A stretch of 64,000 nucleotides of DNA, from contig JAAYFI010000026.1 in the NCBI GenBank assembly GCA_012728315.1, forward strand, positions 237,778 to 301,777, written 5' to 3'. The position numbers and the translations under genes are program-made. Of this stretch, positions 10,125 through 21,303 are shown in pieces (position 1 is the stretch's first letter; every line of letters begins with the position of its first letter). This DNA comes from Gammaproteobacteria bacterium. Its GTDB lineage: Bacteria > Pseudomonadota > Gammaproteobacteria > Pseudomonadales > Pseudomonadaceae. The notes under the pieces were generated by a model. That model ran no database searches. It saw only the letters and a list, made by a program, of their open reading frames with translations, and had not been told where the DNA came from.

Positions 10125-11411
10125 TTATTGCTGCTCACGGGCAATCGCGCGGTAGCCAATATCTTTACGGTAGAAACTGCCTTCCCAGCTGATTTGCTCA
10201 GCCAGTTTGTAGGCGTTGGCTTGTGCCTCGGCAACGGTATTACCCATGGCTGTTGCGCAGAGCACGCGACCGCCGGTGTTGACGATTTTACCGTCCTTCA
10301 GGCTGCTGCCCGCGTGGAACACTTTACCATCGAGCTTGGCTGCGGCATCCAAACCTTTAATCTCATGCCCGGCGCTGTAGTCAGCAGGGTAGCCACCAGA
10401 GGCCAGTACCACACCCAGACTTGGACGCGGATCCCACTGTGCTTCGACTTTATCCAGCGCTTTAGCTAAAGCCGCTTCAATCAGCAGAATTAAGCTGGAC
10501 TCTAAACGCAGTAAAATCGGCTGAGTTTCTGGATCGCCAAAGCGGCAGTTGTACTCAATGATTTTTGGTGCGCCCGTTTTATCAATCATTAAACCGGCAT
10601 ACAAAAAGCCAGTGTAGACATTGCCTTCAGCCGCCATGCCGCGCACGGTTGGGTAGATGATCTCTTCCATCACACGCTGGTGGACCGCATCGGTGACAAC
10701 AGGCGCAGGGGAATAAGCCCCCATGCCACCGGTGTTGGGGCCGGTATCACCATCGCCGACCCGTTTGTGGTCTTGGCTGGTGGCCATCGGCAAGACGTTT
10801 TCACCGTCAACCATCACAATAAAGCTGGCTTCTTCACCGTCGAGGAACTCTTCAATGACGACGCGTGAGCCGGCATCACCAAAAGCATTGTCAGACAGCA
10901 TATCAATCACTGCGGCTTCTGCTTCTTCGAGGGTCATGGCCACGATCACGCCTTTACCTGCGGCTAAGCCGTCGGCTTTAACCACAATCGGCGCACCTTG
11001 TTCGCGGATATAGGCCAGAGCCGGCTCGACTTCAGTAAAGTTGGCATAGCGCCCGGTAGGGATATTGTGGCGCGCTAAGAAATCCTTAGTGAAAGCCTTT
11101 GAGCCTTCCAATTGAGCTGCAGCCGCAGTGGGGCCGTAGATGTCCAGATTGCGTTCGCGGAATTTATCTACAACACCGGCAACCAGCGGCGCTTCAGGAC
11201 CAACGATGGTCAAAGCAATATCATTTTGCTCGGCAAAGTCAGCCAGTTGGTCAAGGGCGAGCACATCAATGGCAACGTTTTCGCACTTGTTTTCTGTTGC
11301 ACTGCCGGCGTTACCTGGGGCGATAAACACTTGAGTAACACGTGGATCTTGTGCTGCTTTCCACGCTAGAGCGTGCTCACGTCCGCCATTACCGATAATT
11401 AAAATTTTCAT
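10125..11411 (-). CDS. purD: Phosphoribosylamine-glycine ligase
   Basis: MKILIIGNGGREHALAWK..., ATP-grasp GARS. Confidence 0.98.
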   Translation of the reverse strand: MKILIIGNGGREHALAWKAAQDPRVTQVFIAPGNAGSATENKCENVAIDVLALDQLADFAEQNDIALTIVGPEAPLVAGVVDKFRERNLDIYGPTAAAAQLEGSKAFTKDFLARHNIPTGRYANFTEVEPALAYIREQGAPIVVKADGLAAGKGVIVAMTLEEAEAAVIDMLSDNAFGDAGSRVVIEEFLDGEEASFIVMVDGENVLPMATSQDHKRVGDGDTGPNTGGMGAYSPAPVVTDAVHQRVMEEIIYPTVRGMAAEGNVYTGFLYAGLMIDKTGAPKIIEYNCRFGDPETQPILLRLESSLILLIEAALAKALDKVEAQWDPRPSLGVVLASGGYPADYSAGHEIKGLDAAAKLDGKVFHAGSSLKDGKIVNTGGRVLCATAMGNTVAEAQANAYKLAEQISWEGSFYRKDIGYRAIAREQQ

Positions 11412-11435
11412 AGAAACGGTCCTTTAAAGAGCTAA

Positions 11436-13043
11436 TTAATGGCGGAAGTGACGCATGCCAGTGAATACCATGGCAATATCTGCTTCGTCAGCTGCAGCGA
11501 TCACTTCTTCATCGCGCATTGAGCCGCCGGGCTGGATCACCGCGCGAATACCAACTTTCGCAGCATTATCTAAACCGTCACGGAATGGGAAGAAGGCATC
11601 TGATGCCATCACTGCTCCAGCAACTTCTAAACCTGCATGTTCGGCTTTAATCGCAGCAATACGGGCTGAGTTAACGCGGCTCATTTGACCGGCGCCAACA
11701 CCAATGGTTTGACGGTTTTTGGCATAGACAATGGCGTTGGATTTAACAAATTTCGCCACTTTCCAAGCAAAGATCAGGTCATGAATTTCTTGCTCAGTGG
11801 GGGCGCGACGGGTGACGACTTTTAAGTCATCGGCCGTGATCATTTCAATGTCGCGACTCTGCACCAGCAGGCCACCGTTAACACGCTTGTAATCCCAGCT
11901 TGGGCTGCGCTCTGCTGGCCACTGGCCGCACTCTAAGAGGCGCACGTTAGCTTTGCTCGCCACTACATCGCGAGCGGCTTGACTGATGCGGGGGGCAATG
12001 ATGACTTCAACGAATTGACGGTCAACAATGGCTTGTGCGGTTGCACCATCCAATTCGCGGTTAAAAGCAATGATACCGCCGAAGGCTGATTCACTGTCGG
12101 TGGCGTAGGCTAAATCGTAAGCCTTACGGATACCGCCTTCCTCTTCAGGGACTACGGCAACGCCACAAGGGTTGGCGTGTTTAACAATCACACAGGCAGG
12201 CTTGACAAAGCTTTTCACGCACTCTAGGGCTGCATCAGTATCGGCGACGTTGTTAAACGACAGCTCTTTACCTTGCAATTGTATCGCGCTAGCAATGCTG
12301 GCTTCTTGTGGGTTGGCTTCAGTGTAGAACGCAGCTTTTTGGTGTGGATTCTCACCATAACGCATCTCTTGCGCTTTAATAAACTGGGTATTAAAGGTGT
12401 TGGGGAAGTCTGAACGCTGCTGCGTGCTGAGGGTTTCTGCAGACTGATCAATCGTGCCTAGGTAGTTCGCAATCATGCCGTCGTAGGCTGCGGTGTGCTC
12501 AAAGGCTTTAAGGGCAAGATTAAAGCGCTGAGCATAACTTAAACCACCTTGTTTTAGGCTGTCGATGATTTCGCTGTAGTCGCCAGCGTTCACCACGATG
12601 GCCACATCTTTATGGTTTTTTGCCGCACTGCGCACCATGGTTGGACCGCCAATGTCGATGTTTTCAATGGCGTCAGGCAGGGTGCAGCCAGGTTTGGCGA
12701 CAGTTGCGGCAAAGGGGTAGAGGTTCACTGCAACTAAATCGATTGGCTTGATGCCGTGCTCTGCCATTACTGCGCCATCGAGGTCGCGGCGACCGAGGAT
12801 GCCACCGTGAATTTTAGGGTGCAGAGTTTTAACGCGGCCGTCCATCATTTCCGCAAAGCCTGTGTAGTCGGCAACTTCAATGGCTGGAATCGCGTTGTCT
12901 TTGAGCAGTTTAAAGGTGCCACCGGTGGAGAGAATTTCTACGCCGAGGGCGTGCAGTGCTTGCGCAAACTCAACAATACCTGTTTTATCAGAAACACTGA
13001 TTAGAGCGCGACGAATAGGCGTTTTTGAAGTGTGGTCAGTCAT
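11436..13043 (-). CDS. purH: Bifunctional AICAR formyltransferase/IMP cyclohydrolase
   Basis: 535 aa, [33 protein letters not shown]. Confidence 0.98.
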   Translation of the reverse strand: MTDHTSKTPIRRALISVSDKTGIVEFAQALHALGVEILSTGGTFKLLKDNAIPAIEVADYTGFAEMMDGRVKTLHPKIHGGILGRRDLDGAVMAEHGIKPIDLVAVNLYPFAATVAKPGCTLPDAIENIDIGGPTMVRSAAKNHKDVAIVVNAGDYSEIIDSLKQGGLSYAQRFNLALKAFEHTAAYDGMIANYLGTIDQSAETLSTQQRSDFPNTFNTQFIKAQEMRYGENPHQKAAFYTEANPQEASIASAIQLQGKELSFNNVADTDAALECVKSFVKPACVIVKHANPCGVAVVPEEEGGIRKAYDLAYATDSESAFGGIIAFNRELDGATAQAIVDRQFVEVIIAPRISQAARDVVASKANVRLLECGQWPAERSPSWDYKRVNGGLLVQSRDIEMITADDLKVVTRRAPTEQEIHDLIFAWKVAKFVKSNAIVYAKNRQTIGVGAGQMSRVNSARIAAIKAEHAGLEVAGAVMASDAFFPFRDGLDNAAKVGIRAVIQPGGSMRDEEVIAAADEADIAMVFTGMRHFRH

Positions 13044-13110
13044 TGGGGTTCCTAGCTATAAACGGCGAAACAGCACTGAGCCTTGCAGAAGGCGAGTGCG
13101 GGGTTAGATT

Positions 13111-13383
13111 TTAAAGAAGGTTGTACTGCTTAAGTTTTTTACGCAGTGTCCCTCGGTTTAAGCCGAGCATTTCTGATGCGCGCGTTTGATTGCCTTGCAC
13201 ATGTTGCATAACTGAGGCAAACAAAGGGGCTTCAACTTCACTTAATACCAAGTTGTATACGTCATTAACATGGGCACCATCTAAGTGAGCAAAGTAGTCT
13301 TGCAAAGTTTTTTCGACACATGCACGTAACGTCAGGTGTTCGGTACTTTTAATGGTGCTAAGCGGCATAGTGTTTTTTGTCAC
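13111..13383 (-). CDS. fis: DNA-binding protein Fis
   Basis: C-terminal HTH GNQTRASEMLGLNRGTLRKKLKQYNLL; dusB-fis order. Confidence 0.95.
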   Translation of the reverse strand: MTKNTMPLSTIKSTEHLTLRACVEKTLQDYFAHLDGAHVNDVYNLVLSEVEAPLFASVMQHVQGNQTRASEMLGLNRGTLRKKLKQYNLL

Positions 13384-13420
13384 GACAGATATCTCATAAC
13401 TGGGCGTTTTATCAATTGAA

Positions 13421-14419
13421 TCATGCAGCGTCTTTTAAACCTAAAGAGCGAAGGTAATTAAAAAAATCTTGGATTTGATTTTTTTGTGCTTCTTCACACT
13501 CAAGCCGGTTAAACGTTGTACGAAATTGTTGTGCCTCTGGTAATGATGCTAAGTACCAGTGCGTATGTTTTCTTGCAATACGTAGACCCATAGGCTCGCC
13601 ATAAAAGGCATGCAGAAGCTCCAGATGTTCAAGCAAAATCAATTCCAAAGCGTTTAAACTGATGGCGGGCAGCAGTTCACCGGTCTTAAGAAAATGATTT
13701 ATTTCTCGGAAAATCCATGGCCGTCCTTGCGCCGCTCGACCAATTAATAATCCATCTGCACCAGTGTAATCGAGCACCTGCCGAGCTTTTAGAGGGCTAT
13801 CAATATCACCGTTAGCAAACACGGGAATAGATACTGCATCCTTAATGAGCGCAATAGTATCGTATTCGGCGTCACCATTGTAGCGGTCTGCGCGGGTGCG
13901 GCCATGTACCGCAAGGGCATTGATACCTTCGGATTCAGCAATTTTGGCGATAGTTACACCATTTTTGTTCGTTTGATCCCAGCCTGTACGGATTTTTAGC
14001 GTCACAGGTACATCCACCGCTGCACGTACGGCCTGTAGAATCTCGGCAACCAGCTTTTCATCTTTGAGCAGTGCTGAACCGGCTGCTTTATTGCATACTT
14101 TTTTGGCTGGGCAGCCCATATTGATATCGATGATATGCGCGCCTAAGGCTACACATTGCTGGGCGGCATGGGCGAGCATTTGTGGTTCTGCGCCAGCAAT
14201 CTGTACCGAGCGAGGCTCAGGATCACTGTCGCTGAGCAGGCGTAAGCTGGATTTACGGCTGTTCCAGAGGCGTGTATCACTGGTGAGCATTTCAGATACG
14301 GTGAGGCCTGCACCAAAGCGTGCGCATAATTGACGTTGTGGGCGATCAGTCACGCCAGCCATGGGCGCTAAAATCAGGTTGTTAGCTAATGTGTAGGAAC
14401 CAATACGAACCGTCGACAT
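13421..14419 (-). CDS. dusB: tRNA-dihydrouridine synthase B
   Basis: LAPMAGVTDRPQRQLC, DINMGCPAKKVCNKAAGSALL. Confidence 0.96.
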   Translation of the reverse strand: MSTVRIGSYTLANNLILAPMAGVTDRPQRQLCARFGAGLTVSEMLTSDTRLWNSRKSSLRLLSDSDPEPRSVQIAGAEPQMLAHAAQQCVALGAHIIDINMGCPAKKVCNKAAGSALLKDEKLVAEILQAVRAAVDVPVTLKIRTGWDQTNKNGVTIAKIAESEGINALAVHGRTRADRYNGDAEYDTIALIKDAVSIPVFANGDIDSPLKARQVLDYTGADGLLIGRAAQGRPWIFREINHFLKTGELLPAISLNALELILLEHLELLHAFYGEPMGLRIARKHTHWYLASLPEAQQFRTTFNRLECEEAQKNQIQDFFNYLRSLGLKDAA

Positions 14420-14628
14420 GGACTGTCCAGCCTGTGCGCTTATTGAAAGAAAAGATTATAGGGTTGAGCGGCGTATGATACCTGCTCACACTCTGTGGAT
14501 AAAGCAACAAACCTGCTGTAGTGATGAATGGGGCGAGCTGTGGGGCATTATATTAGGCGTCGTGCCGCTCAACTCCAGTGCATCTAGATGAGGGGCAGCC
14601 CAGCGCGATGATGCGCCGGTTGCTAAAG

Positions 14629-16707
14629 TTAATCGTCGCTGCTGGAAAAATCGTAATTCATCGCTTGGCTTGGCCCCTGTAGATAATGCCCTTGGATATA
14701 GTTCACCCCGGCTTGCCAAAGTACCGATAAAACGCTGGCGCTTTCGACAAAAGGCACAATGCTTTGCTTGGCTTGTGCATGCAGGGCCGCGAGCATTTCT
14801 TTCAGTGTTTCTTGGTCTTCTGGGTTGTTTAGCTCTTTAGTGAAAGAGCCATCGATCTTTACAAAATCAATATCTAAGTGTTTAAGCGTATTAAATGGGT
14901 TGAGTGTGCAGCCAAACTGCCCTAAAGCAATTTGACAGTGCAGCGCACGCAGCCCTTCAGTCAGCTGCTTGGCTTGTTTTAAATAAGCGACCGCATCGGT
15001 TTCGCGTATTTGTAAAATAATTGAATCTGCAGGTAAGCGTGAGGCCTTGAGCGCTACACTTAGCCAAGGCAGCAGGCTTTGATCTTGTAAGCTGGCGCTG
15101 GATAAGTGGATAAAGAAGCGGGTTTGATTACCTTTACTGCGATGCTCGGTCAGCAACTTAATTGAATTGAGTAAAACCCAGCGATCAATTTTTTCAGCTA
15201 AACCTGCAGAGACTGCGGCTTGTAAAAAGTCCGCCGGTGGGACTTCTTCGCCTTGGGGGTTAACCAAGCGCAACAGAACTTCATACAACTCATCTTTGTT
15301 GCCGCGCAAGCTAATGATGGGTTGGAACAGCAATTTAAAGCTATTGTTTTCTAGAGCCTGCTGCACCATGGCGATAATATCACCGCGATTGGCTGCGGCG
15401 GCAAGATCATCCGCCGGATTATGAATTTTTAAGGCATTACCTTGAGTCAGCTGATCGGCGCAGTCATGTGCACGTTTGAGCACCTCTGCAGCTTTGGCGG
15501 TTTTCTCATTAAGACCGGCGACACCAATGGTGAAGGTGGTTTGTGCAGTGCGGCCATTGATATCGAACAGCTGAGCTTCCGTCTTGTGCAGTAAGTTAAG
15601 CAGCTCGGCTTGATGTTGTTCGGGTGTGCTGTCGAGCAGTAATACGCTAAATGCATCATCTGCAAAACGTGCGATTTTCGATCCGGCACTGAGCTGTTGA
15701 CGTAACAGGTTGGCCATATCTGCAAGCAGTAAGTCGATGCCAGCGATACCCAGATCTGTTTGCAGGTTTGGGTAGTGGTCAATTTTAATGTAGGCCACGC
15801 TGGCTGGCTGTCCCATATTGATTGCCCGTTCCGCAGCATGGTCTAACAGCTCTAAGAAGTGTTGGCGGTTATACAGGCCGGTCACTAAATCTTGGCTGCT
15901 GATTTCACGAAGTTTTTCTTCGAGATCGACGTTATCGTTAGCCACGCGTATCACGACTTGCACACAGGGCTCGCCGTCGTATTGGGCCGCTGAAAAGCTC
16001 ATGCTGGCTTGAAAGTGCTCTGCAGATGCAGTGACGCCGGTGCATACCAGTTCAGCACTGCCATTTTCACTGCGATAGTTTTTAAAGAAGTCTTTAAAAT
16101 GGCTTTGATCGCTGGCAGCAATCAGGTCAATCATCGGCATCCCTTCCATTTCGTCAGGATCGATATAGCCGAATAACTGCAGATAAGCGCCGTTGGCATA
16201 AATGTGCATGCCGTCATGTACATAAGCAATGGCATCAACTGAACTGTCGAGCAGCAGTTGGCAACGTTTTTCGGTTTCGCGTAACGCCACTTCCGCTGAG
16301 CGACGGCCGCGTCGTTCTTCAAGATTCTGCAGTTCGCGCATGGCGACTAAGATTAAGCGTTCGTCTTCACCTTCAGGCACGGCATCTTGTGCGCCTTGTT
16401 TGAGTGCTTCGGTTAGCGCCTCTGATGAAGGATCTTGGATCAGCTGAATAAAAGAAATATCGCGTGGGGTGCGCTGAATGGTTTGCAGTGCGAGTAGGGG
16501 ATCTAAATCTTCACAGTTGTCAGTGGCGATGCATAAGTCCCAGGTGTTCTTCAGTGCTTCATTGAGCTCATCGAGTGAGCTGATGCAGTGCGCGCGAGTG
16601 GCATGGCCCGCATTACGAAAGAGGCTAACGATGCGTTCTGCTTCGTTTTGCGAGTCCTCTAAAATAAGTAGGCGAATAGTTTTTCTATCAGTAACCATAA
16701 TGACCAT
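14629..16707 (-). CDS. fimX: FimX-like REC-PAS-GGDEF-EAL protein with degenerate motifs (probable c-di-GMP effector)
   Basis: 692 aa; ARFADDAFSVLLL at the GGDEF position, YEVLLRLVNP at EAL; followed by the PilZ-like gene, psd, HDOD, motAB, rsgA. Confidence 0.85.
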   Translation of the reverse strand: MVIMVTDRKTIRLLILEDSQNEAERIVSLFRNAGHATRAHCISSLDELNEALKNTWDLCIATDNCEDLDPLLALQTIQRTPRDISFIQLIQDPSSEALTEALKQGAQDAVPEGEDERLILVAMRELQNLEERRGRRSAEVALRETEKRCQLLLDSSVDAIAYVHDGMHIYANGAYLQLFGYIDPDEMEGMPMIDLIAASDQSHFKDFFKNYRSENGSAELVCTGVTASAEHFQASMSFSAAQYDGEPCVQVVIRVANDNVDLEEKLREISSQDLVTGLYNRQHFLELLDHAAERAINMGQPASVAYIKIDHYPNLQTDLGIAGIDLLLADMANLLRQQLSAGSKIARFADDAFSVLLLDSTPEQHQAELLNLLHKTEAQLFDINGRTAQTTFTIGVAGLNEKTAKAAEVLKRAHDCADQLTQGNALKIHNPADDLAAAANRGDIIAMVQQALENNSFKLLFQPIISLRGNKDELYEVLLRLVNPQGEEVPPADFLQAAVSAGLAEKIDRWVLLNSIKLLTEHRSKGNQTRFFIHLSSASLQDQSLLPWLSVALKASRLPADSIILQIRETDAVAYLKQAKQLTEGLRALHCQIALGQFGCTLNPFNTLKHLDIDFVKIDGSFTKELNNPEDQETLKEMLAALHAQAKQSIVPFVESASVLSVLWQAGVNYIQGHYLQGPSQAMNYDFSSSDD

Positions 16708-16755
16708 CAGAGTGCGCGCGGCGCATATTTTAAGCTGAATTGAATCGTTGAGAAT

Positions 16756-18552
16756 CTACAGCGACTTCCAGAGCGAGTCAAAGTCTTCGCTCTTGGTTGT
16801 ACCTTTTAGTGTGGATGTTGTGCGCGTGTCCACAGGTTGAGTTGGGGTTAATAAGCGATATTCAAATTGGTTGATACTGCCAGTATGCATTGAGCGCTGA
16901 GTTAAGATCGCTTTCAGCTCTTTGCCTTGCTGGTTGATGGCTACTTTATGACCTTCTTGGAAGGGGATGCGTGGCGCGATCACACTGGCCGGGCGTGACA
17001 GAGCAGGAATTTCTGGAACCAATAAAGCGCGCAGGAAATGGCTGGATGTTTCGCCACTGCGCAGCAACTGTAAGCCACAGGGTTGTGCGTTTGGAGCGAT
17101 CAGCTCAATACCGATTTGGGTGCTGGCTGTGCCCACTTGTCGAATCCAGCGAATCACTGCAGTGGCCCAAGGTTTGTCTGGGCTTTCTCGCAGAGCAATA
17201 ATCTCACCCGCCTGCAGTTGCGAGGGGGCTGCAGCGTTCCAAGCTAAGCAATAACCGCCAGGGCTGTGATTGATGATTTTCAGCGGATAGATGGGATACA
17301 ACAGCTCGGGCTCTGCTTGTGACGGCTCACTGGCTTCTGCGCTGTCAGTCATCTGCGGTGCTTCATATTCAATGAGATCCGCTTGTAAAGGGTCTTGCTC
17401 AATGGCTAACTCAGCATCAATAGCATTGGCCCAGATATCAGGAGGGCTGTTATCTGTTTGATATTGCACTACTGTGGTTTGCGGTAGCTTAAGTGTCATA
17501 TCAAAGGGCTCTTGCCCTGCTAAATAATAATGAACAGCACTCATACCTAAACATAACTCCAGGGTGCCCGTGCTGCTGGTGCGCTGGAAGTCACGCTTGG
17601 CGATATTACCCCATGCGCTACAGAGCTGGGCGAGTAGAGTGGACGACATATTTTCAGGCACATGAATGCGTGCTTTGATTTTTTTGTTTGCTAATGATTG
17701 CTGATATTGGGCGAGCGCTTCTGCCAAATCGAGGGTATTAAAACCGAGGCGTGCAGGGCTGCTGTCTTCGGCAATCAGCTCTTTGTAACGCGGCGGGGCG
17801 TCGCTGTTGAGGTTGACGATAAATAAGCTGCTTGGCAAATCTGCATTTTGCAGCGTGGCCAAGTGACACCAGCTGGGTAAGGTATGTGCAACAATGGAAA
17901 TGTCACTTTGGCGCATTTGATTGATGCGTGAGCAGCTCAGTAATAATGCACAACTGTAAGCCGCTTCGACGCTTTGCTCATTAATATGGCCGAGTAAAGT
18001 ATCGCGAATAGGCTGTGTGTGTAAGTTGTTTTTTCGCGCCAACCAATAGATTTGGTGCAGCTCTAACCAGAAGTTGGTCACCGCTGGGTAGTACAGCTGG
18101 TAGGTGCGCACCAGAGATGCAAACATGCTGTGCATCGTGCGCTGCAGCGCTAAAGCGAGCATGGAGTTCGGTTGCTGCACGCTATCAATCAGTACCAGTT
18201 TATAGCCCGTGGTGAGATGGTTTTGTAAGGCTTGGCTTAAGTTTGCAACCTTTTGTGCACGCTCGTTTAGCATGACGGAGTTATTTAAAAAGTGCTTCTC
18301 AAGCTGTGAATTAATAAATGTCACTTCAGGGCGTAGTAGCTCAAGCAGTTGCAGACGATTGTCCGCAGGGGCTTGCAAGTTATTGAGCTCAATCAACGCT
18401 TGGTAGAGCAGCCTCGCGGTCTCACCAATATTAGCCTTGGGTAAATTTTGGATCCACAGCTTTAAATCACGCACGCTTGGCTTACAGAACGATAAGTGTG
18501 TCTGTTCTGGAGTTGGCACGCGCAAGCGTAATTTTAGGCTGTGTGTATCCAT
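16756..18552 (-). CDS. Conserved protein next to fimX with a C-terminal PilZ-like segment
   Basis: 598 aa; IINHSPGGYCLAW...GEIIALRES...WATAVIRWIRQ...IGIELIAP resembles a PilZ barrel; RxxxR not evident. Confidence 0.6.
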   Translation of the reverse strand: MDTHSLKLRLRVPTPEQTHLSFCKPSVRDLKLWIQNLPKANIGETARLLYQALIELNNLQAPADNRLQLLELLRPEVTFINSQLEKHFLNNSVMLNERAQKVANLSQALQNHLTTGYKLVLIDSVQQPNSMLALALQRTMHSMFASLVRTYQLYYPAVTNFWLELHQIYWLARKNNLHTQPIRDTLLGHINEQSVEAAYSCALLLSCSRINQMRQSDISIVAHTLPSWCHLATLQNADLPSSLFIVNLNSDAPPRYKELIAEDSSPARLGFNTLDLAEALAQYQQSLANKKIKARIHVPENMSSTLLAQLCSAWGNIAKRDFQRTSSTGTLELCLGMSAVHYYLAGQEPFDMTLKLPQTTVVQYQTDNSPPDIWANAIDAELAIEQDPLQADLIEYEAPQMTDSAEASEPSQAEPELLYPIYPLKIINHSPGGYCLAWNAAAPSQLQAGEIIALRESPDKPWATAVIRWIRQVGTASTQIGIELIAPNAQPCGLQLLRSGETSSHFLRALLVPEIPALSRPASVIAPRIPFQEGHKVAINQQGKELKAILTQRSMHTGSINQFEYRLLTPTQPVDTRTTSTLKGTTKSEDFDSLWKSL

Positions 18553-18646
18553 TAGATTTTCCTATTTACATGATCAACTGTAGTAGCATTTAGATCATTG
18601 AAGAGCGAGACAATATGGGGTCTGGCTCGACATATTGCATTGATAT

Positions 18647-19510
18647 TTAAAGTTCTGCAGCAAGACGTTGACCAACTTGTACAGCGCTGGCTGGCGCGAG
18701 TGTATTGTCCCAAGTTACATGGTTTGGGCCAAATAAGACTATGGCTGTAGAGCCCAGTTTAAAGCGACCGAGCTCGGCTCCTTTTTCAAGGGTAATAGGT
18801 TGTCGAGCGGTTTGACTATAATCATACGAACGCAGGCTGCGCATGGGTGGGGTTACTAAACCGGCCCACACTGTTTCAATGCTCGCCACGACCATCGCAC
18901 CAACTAAAACGACTGCCATCGGGCCTTGTTCCGTATCAAAAATACAGGCAACACGTTCGTTGCGGGCAAAGAGTTCGGGTACATGCTCGGCAGTGGTTTG
19001 ATTGACGGAAAATAAGCGCCCAGGAATATAAACCATCTCACGTAGAATACCCGTCAGCGGCATATGCACGCGGTGGTAGTCTTTGGGTGATAAATATACT
19101 GTCGCAAAATGACCGCCCATAAAAGGAGCAGCGCGCTCAGCATCACCGCCAAGGAGTTCTAACAAGCTAAAACTATGGCCTTTGGCTTGAAAAATACGAC
19201 CGTGTTCAATGTTACCCAGCTGGCTGATCGCTCCGTCAGCGGGACATAATACGGCTTTTTCACTCTGATCTAAAGGGCGAGCATCGGCTTTGAGTGCGCG
19301 GGTGAAAAAATCATTGAAGTGGCGATAAGCGCTCGGGTCTTCTAATTGCGCTTCACTCATGTTCACTTGGTAGCGTTTGATAAACCAAGCGATGAGACGG
19401 TTTTTAAACCAAGGCGCTTCGCATTCGGCGAGGTATCCGATCAGGCGTGACAACGTATGATGAGGCAAAACGTATTGCATAAAAATAAATAGACGTTGCT
19501 TGATGTCCAT
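18647..19510 (-). CDS. psd: Phosphatidylserine decarboxylase
   Basis: 287 aa; [33 protein letters not shown]-like, C-terminal LGST (pyruvoyl) motif in [11 protein letters not shown]. Confidence 0.97.
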   Translation of the reverse strand: MDIKQRLFIFMQYVLPHHTLSRLIGYLAECEAPWFKNRLIAWFIKRYQVNMSEAQLEDPSAYRHFNDFFTRALKADARPLDQSEKAVLCPADGAISQLGNIEHGRIFQAKGHSFSLLELLGGDAERAAPFMGGHFATVYLSPKDYHRVHMPLTGILREMVYIPGRLFSVNQTTAEHVPELFARNERVACIFDTEQGPMAVVLVGAMVVASIETVWAGLVTPPMRSLRSYDYSQTARQPITLEKGAELGRFKLGSTAIVLFGPNHVTWDNTLAPASAVQVGQRLAAEL

Positions 19511-19661
19511 GTACTGAGCCCTTTAGCTTTGATAAGTCAGTGTAAGAGTTAAGATGATGAGTGTAACGAAGATTGCACAGTAGCGGGCACATACTAATCA
19601 GTTATAGGCCAGTTTGCACGATGTACATGCACTCTAGCGGCTGTTGATGATGGCCAATAGA

Positions 19662-21191
19662 TTAACGTGAACGCGTGCTAAAAAGTAGTAGCGCGCGCTC
19701 AACGCAGGCTAAGGTTTTTTTAAAAGCTTGTAGCGTGGTTGGGTGTAAGGTGCGTGAGCATTGGTCAGCAGCAATCAGCATCACGATGCGACGGCTGTTT
19801 GAGACAGAGGCGAGCACCCAGTTGGCCTGAGTGAAAATTTGGGTCAACTCAGGGGCTAACAGCGGTGCGAGACGTGCTGAGTTAGTGTCCGTCAGCAGCA
19901 CAGATGTTGGCTGTTTAAGCAGGTGCTGTAGCAGTGGGCTTGTTGCTAAGGTAAAGCTGTGGGGGAGTTGATCGGGTTTAATCCCATGTAGATGGCTGAC
20001 TTGTGCACGTTGAGCCTGCGAGTCGAGCAACAGCATGCAAATTCGCTGCATGCCGCAGGCTTGTAATGCCAGACTGATGCGCTGAGTGATTTGTACAGTG
20101 TTACTAAAAGGTGAAGGTGCTTGTAGCAGTTCAGCACAGTGTAAGCGCCATTGGACTAAATCAGCGCCGGGTGGTGCCGATGCGCTTGCAGGCTCTGCCG
20201 CTCGGCGCAAGCGCTGGGTTGACCAAGGCCATAATAATGCTTGCGCAGGATGCCAGAGATCAGCATGGTGCTTGATGCGTGCATGCTTAACCGCTAGCTG
20301 GTGAGTGCTTTGTTGTACGTTGGCCAATTCGTCTTTTAAATATAAGCTGATTAACCGCTGCCAGCGTAAGCATTGTTCGCTACCCCATGAATTATGTGCG
20401 GCCATAACTAGGCCGCAGGTGAATATAAGCGTATTGGCAGGGCGGTTGAGCCAGTTGTTGAGCTGTGGCTGCTGGTCAAGCATTTGTTGTTGCAATAAGG
20501 GTTGCTCCGATTGTCGAGCAATATGTAGAGCCTGTACCAGTTGTTGCGGGTTTTCGCTCAGCAAACGGTAGCCTTCAATCACCCAGTGCGGTAGTTTCCA
20601 GTGTTCGGCCAGACCTAAACATAGGGCTGTCAGTGGCATGCCTAATAATTCATGTTCAACCTTCTCAGCGGGTTCATTATCGCCCAGTACGCGGCGCTCC
20701 CATTGCTCAAAGAGTTCAGGGTGGCGAGTCAGTAGCGGCCAAGAAGGTGCTAGAAATAGCAGGCTGCCCCAGTGTATTTCTTGCCATAAACGCGCCATCC
20801 GCGTACTGAATAACCCCATGGCTTGGATATTTAAATGCTGGCCAATGAGCCAGACTTGACGCAAAGCTATAGGAATATTGGATTCTTGGTCGTCAATAAG
20901 GCTTTTTAGCAGTACGCCGCAACGTTGTAAGCCAAGGCGCGATAAAGCGTTCTCAAGTGTTTGCACAGGTTCGGCCAAAGAACTGTTACCGCGATTGGCT
21001 TCGCGCATAATAATAAATGCGATGGTTGGGGCTTGGCTGATGACTTGGGCAATATCGCGTAATGATTTACTTGGACTGTGCAGTGCCTGTAGTGCAAGTT
21101 CGCGGTGGCTTTGATAAACCGGTAGGCGCGTGTTATCGAGGCGTTTTATCCACTGATTTAAAACATCATGTTGGGGTACAATATTTGACAT
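19662..21191 (-). CDS. HDOD-domain protein
   Basis: 509 aa; RLPVYQSHRELALQAL...LRDIAQVISQAPTIAFIIMREANR...LENALSRLGLQRCGVLL. Confidence 0.8.
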   Translation of the reverse strand: MSNIVPQHDVLNQWIKRLDNTRLPVYQSHRELALQALHSPSKSLRDIAQVISQAPTIAFIIMREANRGNSSLAEPVQTLENALSRLGLQRCGVLLKSLIDDQESNIPIALRQVWLIGQHLNIQAMGLFSTRMARLWQEIHWGSLLFLAPSWPLLTRHPELFEQWERRVLGDNEPAEKVEHELLGMPLTALCLGLAEHWKLPHWVIEGYRLLSENPQQLVQALHIARQSEQPLLQQQMLDQQPQLNNWLNRPANTLIFTCGLVMAAHNSWGSEQCLRWQRLISLYLKDELANVQQSTHQLAVKHARIKHHADLWHPAQALLWPWSTQRLRRAAEPASASAPPGADLVQWRLHCAELLQAPSPFSNTVQITQRISLALQACGMQRICMLLLDSQAQRAQVSHLHGIKPDQLPHSFTLATSPLLQHLLKQPTSVLLTDTNSARLAPLLAPELTQIFTQANWVLASVSNSRRIVMLIAADQCSRTLHPTTLQAFKKTLACVERALLLFSTRSR

Positions 21192-21303
21192 AAATATTCA
21201 GCCTATGATCTGTCAGCTTTGCTGGGCACTATGCCAGTATAGTAACCAATATTTACAAAGGCTGTTATCCTACCAACGGTTTTGGGGTTGTGCGGTTTAT
21301 TTT

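Noticed and set aside
10056-10469. 137-aa plus-strand ORF over the purD 3' end
   Set aside because: Mostly antisense to conserved purD; no independent support
14494-14502. Perfect DnaA box TGTGGATAA in the dusB-fimX spacer
   Set aside because: A single copy; the same 9-mer also occurs inside carA, so chance is likely and there is no origin-like cluster
14486-14719. 77-aa ORF between dusB and fimX
   Set aside because: Overlaps the fimX 3' end and shows no homology; the spacer looks non-coding
18612-18639. CAATATG...CATATTG inverted repeat between the PilZ-like gene and psd
   Set aside because: 7-bp AT-rich arms with a long loop; expected by chance
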